A DNA stretch of 32,479 bases from a virus: the IMG/VR virus record IMGVR_UViG_3300025425_000090, positions 1-32,479 of that record. The stretch is one strand, 5' to 3'. The notes under the pieces were generated by a model that searched no databases, had not been told where the DNA came from, and saw only the letters and a list, made by a program, of their open reading frames with translations. Below are positions 29,765 through 32,479 of the stretch, piece by piece; within the stretch, counting starts at the first letter, position 1; every line of letters starts with the position of its first letter. Made by a program: the position numbers and the translations under genes.

Positions 29765-30057
29765 GATATTGTTACCGTAGCTTGACCCACGGCTCCTGTT
29801 GCTTGTGATCCTCTTAGGTAAGGCATGTTTGCTACTGTAATACGCAATTCGTCGCCATATTGAAATATTCCACCTAATGGAAGGTTATAGTTGTCTGTTT
29901 GCAGGTTTGGCAGTGTTAGTGCAGACGCTTGCCAAGGACCCGGATTACTGACTTGTTGCAAAAATACTGAAAAAGCCCGCATAACCTCCGTTTGATACAT
30001 CTGCTCATAATCCGCAGGAGGGTTTGGAAATAAAGGTAATACTAGACCTCGACTCAT
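29761..30057 (-). CDS. Hypothetical virion-region protein (98 aa)
   Basis: Begins MSRGLVLPLFPNPPADYEQM, then a helix, then beta-rich sequence (LPLGGIFQYGDELRITVANM, ending GAVGQATVTIS). The ATGA-type overlap with the gp10-like gene and the position in the late block suggest a tail-related role. No family recognised. Confidence 0.6.
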   Translation of the reverse strand: MSRGLVLPLFPNPPADYEQMYQTEVMRAFSVFLQQVSNPGPWQASALTLPNLQTDNYNLPLGGIFQYGDELRITVANMPYLRGSQATGAVGQATVTIS

Positions 30058-31979
30058 CGACGACCGTCCTGCCTAATGTCAACACGAGGTGTGCCCAACC
30101 GCCATTCCACGCCCGTGTCTGACGAATTAATCGTAAAGGCAAAAGAACGGCCTCGTAGCCGAACAAATACCTGCTCAGTAAACTGCTCTACAGGCACCGT
30201 TGCGGAGCGCGTAACCGTACTACTCTTTGTGCCAGTATATGCCGCACCGGGGAAGTTTCTAGTTTCAAGCGTCATTAAAACGGCGGGTGAAGGGGAACTA
30301 GACCCCTCAAAAGTAACGTCTGGTATAAGCCTCGTTAAGAAAGCAAAACCATCCCCCGCACCAATAGACATTTGACTGCTTTCAATATAAGCCGCTATGC
30401 CCGAAGGCGGATTGTTACTGCCATCATCCGAACCCATTTCTTGGTAATACAGATACCCATCCAGAGCCGCCGCAATAGGATACGGGGCTATTCCCCGATC
30501 TATCCACACCGAGCGGGTCAAGGTGCCGTAGTACCATGCCTTTTCTTGGTAGTTATAAATAACATAGCGGTCAATCGATTCTGAAGTTGCCGAAGGATAA
30601 AACCACCATATTTCGGAGAAGCTAGAGTTAACGCCCGCAGCCACTTTTTCTGTTTGAGAATAATTAAAATCATTAAACACATACGAGCGGACAGAACAAG
30701 GTAACTTCTGTACCTGCCCTGAATAAACGTAAAACTCTTCTATACCCATCCAAAACACCATGTCATCTACCGCAATCGCTGAAAGCGGACTTGCTATAGT
30801 GATGTTTTCCGCCAGCATACTAATACCGAAGGTAAAGGGTGGACCTAAATACTGCATAGCATGTAGCGACCTGTCGGTGAACACTATGATTTGCTGACGC
30901 GTTTCAACCGCTGTAATAATTTCGGAACCAGTACCAATACGCAAATCGCCAGCAGTATTAGTGGCTTGCGACGACCATATTAGAGGGTTTCCTTGGTCGG
31001 AAAAACGGATCAAAAGTGGGTCTTGTACGCCAATATTGTCCTGCGCATCGCACCCAAACACCAGAACGTGACTGTCGCGGTCTGAAATTAAAACTTGCTT
31101 GGCTATCGTGGGCGTAGCGGAGTCAGCACCCGCTAATTCAGAAAGCGCCACGGCCCGCTCAAAAGGAGCCGAGCTTGTTGATTTGTCCCAATAGTAGATA
31201 CCACCATCGCGGACGTTAAGGATTAAATCTTCTCCAAAGTTGTCGTGGGTCCAGATTCGCAGGATGTCGCCAACCGCCGTAAGACTAGAGCCCGATCCCC
31301 ACGTGCCGCGAGAATAAGCTCCCGCACCCCAACCTGTACCAGACACAGTGGTGTCTAATCCTGTTTGAACTTGGTAGTTGCCCACGACCGACGCTCCGCC
31401 GTTCCCCGTGTCGGAAGCGTTAGCTACAACAGGCGTAGGTGTATATTGGCCGTCAACGGTGATGTCGTTTAAAGTGGCCACGGCCCGGGCAACTACCGTG
31501 AAAACGGACGTACTGGTAACCGTTGCAATCTGATATTCTTGGTTTAGGACCACCGCTGTAATAGTGCCGCCCAGCGAGGCTGCACCGGAGAAAGTCACGA
31601 AATCGTTGGCATTAGCCCCGTGGTTCGTGTCCGTAACAGTGATAGTAGAAGAGCCGTTGGTCGCGGCAAACGTGACGTCTCCCGCAGATGTAGTGAGTCG
31701 TAAAGGCGTAATGTCATTATAGCCCCCACCTTCTTCGATATAATACTTTAGGTTTGTGCCATTACCTAGAAAGCGGTCGCCGTTTAACGCAACGAACGCA
31801 TGAAGCGCTCGGGAGGTGCCTAAAAAGCTGGCTTCGGACAACTTTTGCCATCCGCCTATTTTTTCAGGCGTACCAAAGCGGAACCTTATCTTGTCCCCGT
31901 CGTACCAACCCCCTTCATTTGTGTACGAAGTAGTTTCTCGATTTACTCCGGGGCGTAACTGTAACTTAGTAAGCGGCAT
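30054..31979 (-). CDS. P22 gp10-like tail/stabilisation protein (641 aa)
   Basis: The N-terminus, LRPGVNRETTSYTNEGGWYD then GDKIRFRFGTPEKIGGW, is characteristic of phage stabilisation (P22 gp10-like) proteins. Repeated strand-rich blades follow (for example IIVFTDRSLHAMQYLGPPFT and AIAVDDMVFWMGIEEFYVYS), typical of a beta-propeller-like core. Residues about 100-170 hold an inserted Thr/Val-rich domain with TNGSSTITVTDTNHG. In P22, gp10 closes the portal and links it to the tail needle. That role fits here and supports podovirus morphology. Start 31979; late-block member. Confidence 0.8.
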   Translation of the reverse strand: MPLTKLQLRPGVNRETTSYTNEGGWYDGDKIRFRFGTPEKIGGWQKLSEASFLGTSRALHAFVALNGDRFLGNGTNLKYYIEEGGGYNDITPLRLTTSAGDVTFAATNGSSTITVTDTNHGANANDFVTFSGAASLGGTITAVVLNQEYQIATVTSTSVFTVVARAVATLNDITVDGQYTPTPVVANASDTGNGGASVVGNYQVQTGLDTTVSGTGWGAGAYSRGTWGSGSSLTAVGDILRIWTHDNFGEDLILNVRDGGIYYWDKSTSSAPFERAVALSELAGADSATPTIAKQVLISDRDSHVLVFGCDAQDNIGVQDPLLIRFSDQGNPLIWSSQATNTAGDLRIGTGSEIITAVETRQQIIVFTDRSLHAMQYLGPPFTFGISMLAENITIASPLSAIAVDDMVFWMGIEEFYVYSGQVQKLPCSVRSYVFNDFNYSQTEKVAAGVNSSFSEIWWFYPSATSESIDRYVIYNYQEKAWYYGTLTRSVWIDRGIAPYPIAAALDGYLYYQEMGSDDGSNNPPSGIAAYIESSQMSIGAGDGFAFLTRLIPDVTFEGSSSPSPAVLMTLETRNFPGAAYTGTKSSTVTRSATVPVEQFTEQVFVRLRGRSFAFTINSSDTGVEWRLGTPRVDIRQDGRR

Positions 31980-32003
31980 TTGATCCTTTCACTCATTAGG
32001 GGT

Positions 32004-32183
32004 TTAGTCGTCTTTCTTAAAGTTAGGCAGCGTGGGCAATACGGCCTTCAGCTTGGAGTAATACTTCCAAAAGACCGTATCATCTTTTTTAGTGGGGGTC
32101 ACTGTCACTATTATATAAGCGATACTGACGCCAGCCCCAAGCAAGATCATCCAGTTAGCTGTTATCCAGTTTATAAGTTCCAT
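32004..32183 (-). CDS. Small membrane protein, possible holin-like (59 aa)
   Basis: ATG 32183 with AAGGA upstream. Residues about 10-29 (NWMILLGAGVSIAYIIVTVT) form one transmembrane helix, followed by TPTKKDDTVFWKYYSKLKAV and a basic end. A TPTKKDD stretch after a membrane span reminds me of small phage membrane proteins in late blocks, some called holins. Lysis function is only a possibility because no endolysin gene lies beside it. Overlaps the preceding gene by 29 bases in another frame. Confidence 0.6.
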   Translation of the reverse strand: MELINWITANWMILLGAGVSIAYIIVTVTPTKKDDTVFWKYYSKLKAVLPTLPNFKKDD

Positions 32184-32268
32184 GTGATCCTTTTAGTTTC
32201 CTCTCGGTAAGTGCTTTAAAAGCTTCTTGCAACTCGTTAAATAAGTTACGTTTGGCGGTATCGCTCAC
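32155..32268 (-). CDS. Small hypothetical protein, GTG start (37 aa)
   Basis: GTG 32268 opens MSDTAKRNLFNELQEAFKAL followed by TERKLKGSHGTYKLDNS. The NLFNELQEA(x)KALTxR pattern resembles the start of small T7-like DNA-maturase or virion proteins, but here the frame ends early and overlaps the membrane-protein gene. The SD of that gene lies within this frame. It may be an intact micro-protein or a truncated gene. Confidence 0.4.
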   Translation of the reverse strand: MSDTAKRNLFNELQEAFKALTERKLKGSHGTYKLDNS

Positions 32269-32288
32269 TTAGGGTACTCTATCTGTTA

Positions 32289-32479
32289 TTAACCCGCTGT
32301 GTAACCGTTGCCTGTAGTGATAGCGTTATCTGCGTCTACCATACTTTCGTTACCCCAATCGTCTTTTGCTTTCATTAAGACAAGATGCTCGACATTTCTA
32401 TCTACACATGATTGTCTTTCTTCAGCGGTCTCATCGACCATTCTTACTCCTGCAATAACATCGTTGATGAGTGCTATTG
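32289..32479 (-). CDS. Conserved hypothetical protein, N-terminus beyond window or ATG 32441
   Basis: The frame is open to the window edge and ends TAA at 32289. The visible part contains NDVIAGVRMVDETAEERQSC, then DRNVEHLVLMKAKDDW and a NAITTGNGYTAG end. Proteins of this type in marine phages usually extend upstream of INDVI, so I treat it as partial at the right edge. An internal ATG at 32441 with AGGAG upstream could give a shorter 50-aa form. Function unknown. Confidence 0.55.
   Translation of the reverse strand, partial: IALINDVIAGVRMVDETAEERQSCVDRNVEHLVLMKAKDDWGNESMVDADNAITTGNGYTAG

Overview
The window looks like part of the genome of a tailed double-stranded DNA phage, most likely an uncultured podovirus of the marine or aquatic type with a proteobacterial host. 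Supporting signs are tightly packed, mostly overlapping genes with Shine-Dalgarno (SD) sites, a phage replication set, and a late block of very large virion proteins. I see no integrase, excisionase or recognisable CI-like lysogeny module. Large terminase, portal and capsid genes are absent and presumably lie beyond the right edge.

There are three transcriptional blocks. (1) About 1-10.66 kb is read leftward. It holds many small accessory genes, DUF932, a VRR-NUC nuclease, a terminase small-subunit candidate, a truncated methyltransferase, two ribbon-helix-helix-like proteins, a family A DNA polymerase and a DUF3310 protein. (2) About 10.78-19.2 kb is read rightward. After an HNH/AP2 endonuclease and four small genes, a strong sigma70-type promoter precedes the replication cassette: a coiled-coil protein, a probable ssDNA-binding protein, an archaeo-eukaryotic-type primase-polymerase, a sigma-region-4-like mini protein, a UvrD-like helicase and an SNF2-like helicase. 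(3) About 19.2-32.5 kb is read leftward and holds virion genes: a P22 gp10-like beta-rich tail protein and four very large low-complexity or helical proteins of 537-1297 aa, probably internal or ejected proteins. Blocks 2 and 3 meet stop to stop with no spacer.

Replication would use a PrimPol-like primase, two non-DnaB helicases, a candidate SSB and a polymerase with proofreading but no 5'-3' exonuclease. The polymerase carries Leu at the position equivalent to E. coli Pol I Phe762, a recognised marine-phage variant.

The least ordinary region is the non-coding stretch at 17.40-17.74 kb between helicase genes. It has a 16-bp perfect inverted repeat enclosing two hairpins with canonical tRNA T-loops, twin 11-nt D-loop-like repeats, a flanking 18-nt direct repeat, and an 11-codon ORF with a near-perfect SD at its entrance. 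Other features of interest are a small gene interrupted by an in-frame amber codon, an HNH-like gene whose frame continues past its ochre stop to the next ATGA junction, a recurring SD-bearing ATGA junction sequence, and intrinsic terminators placed just upstream of start codons.
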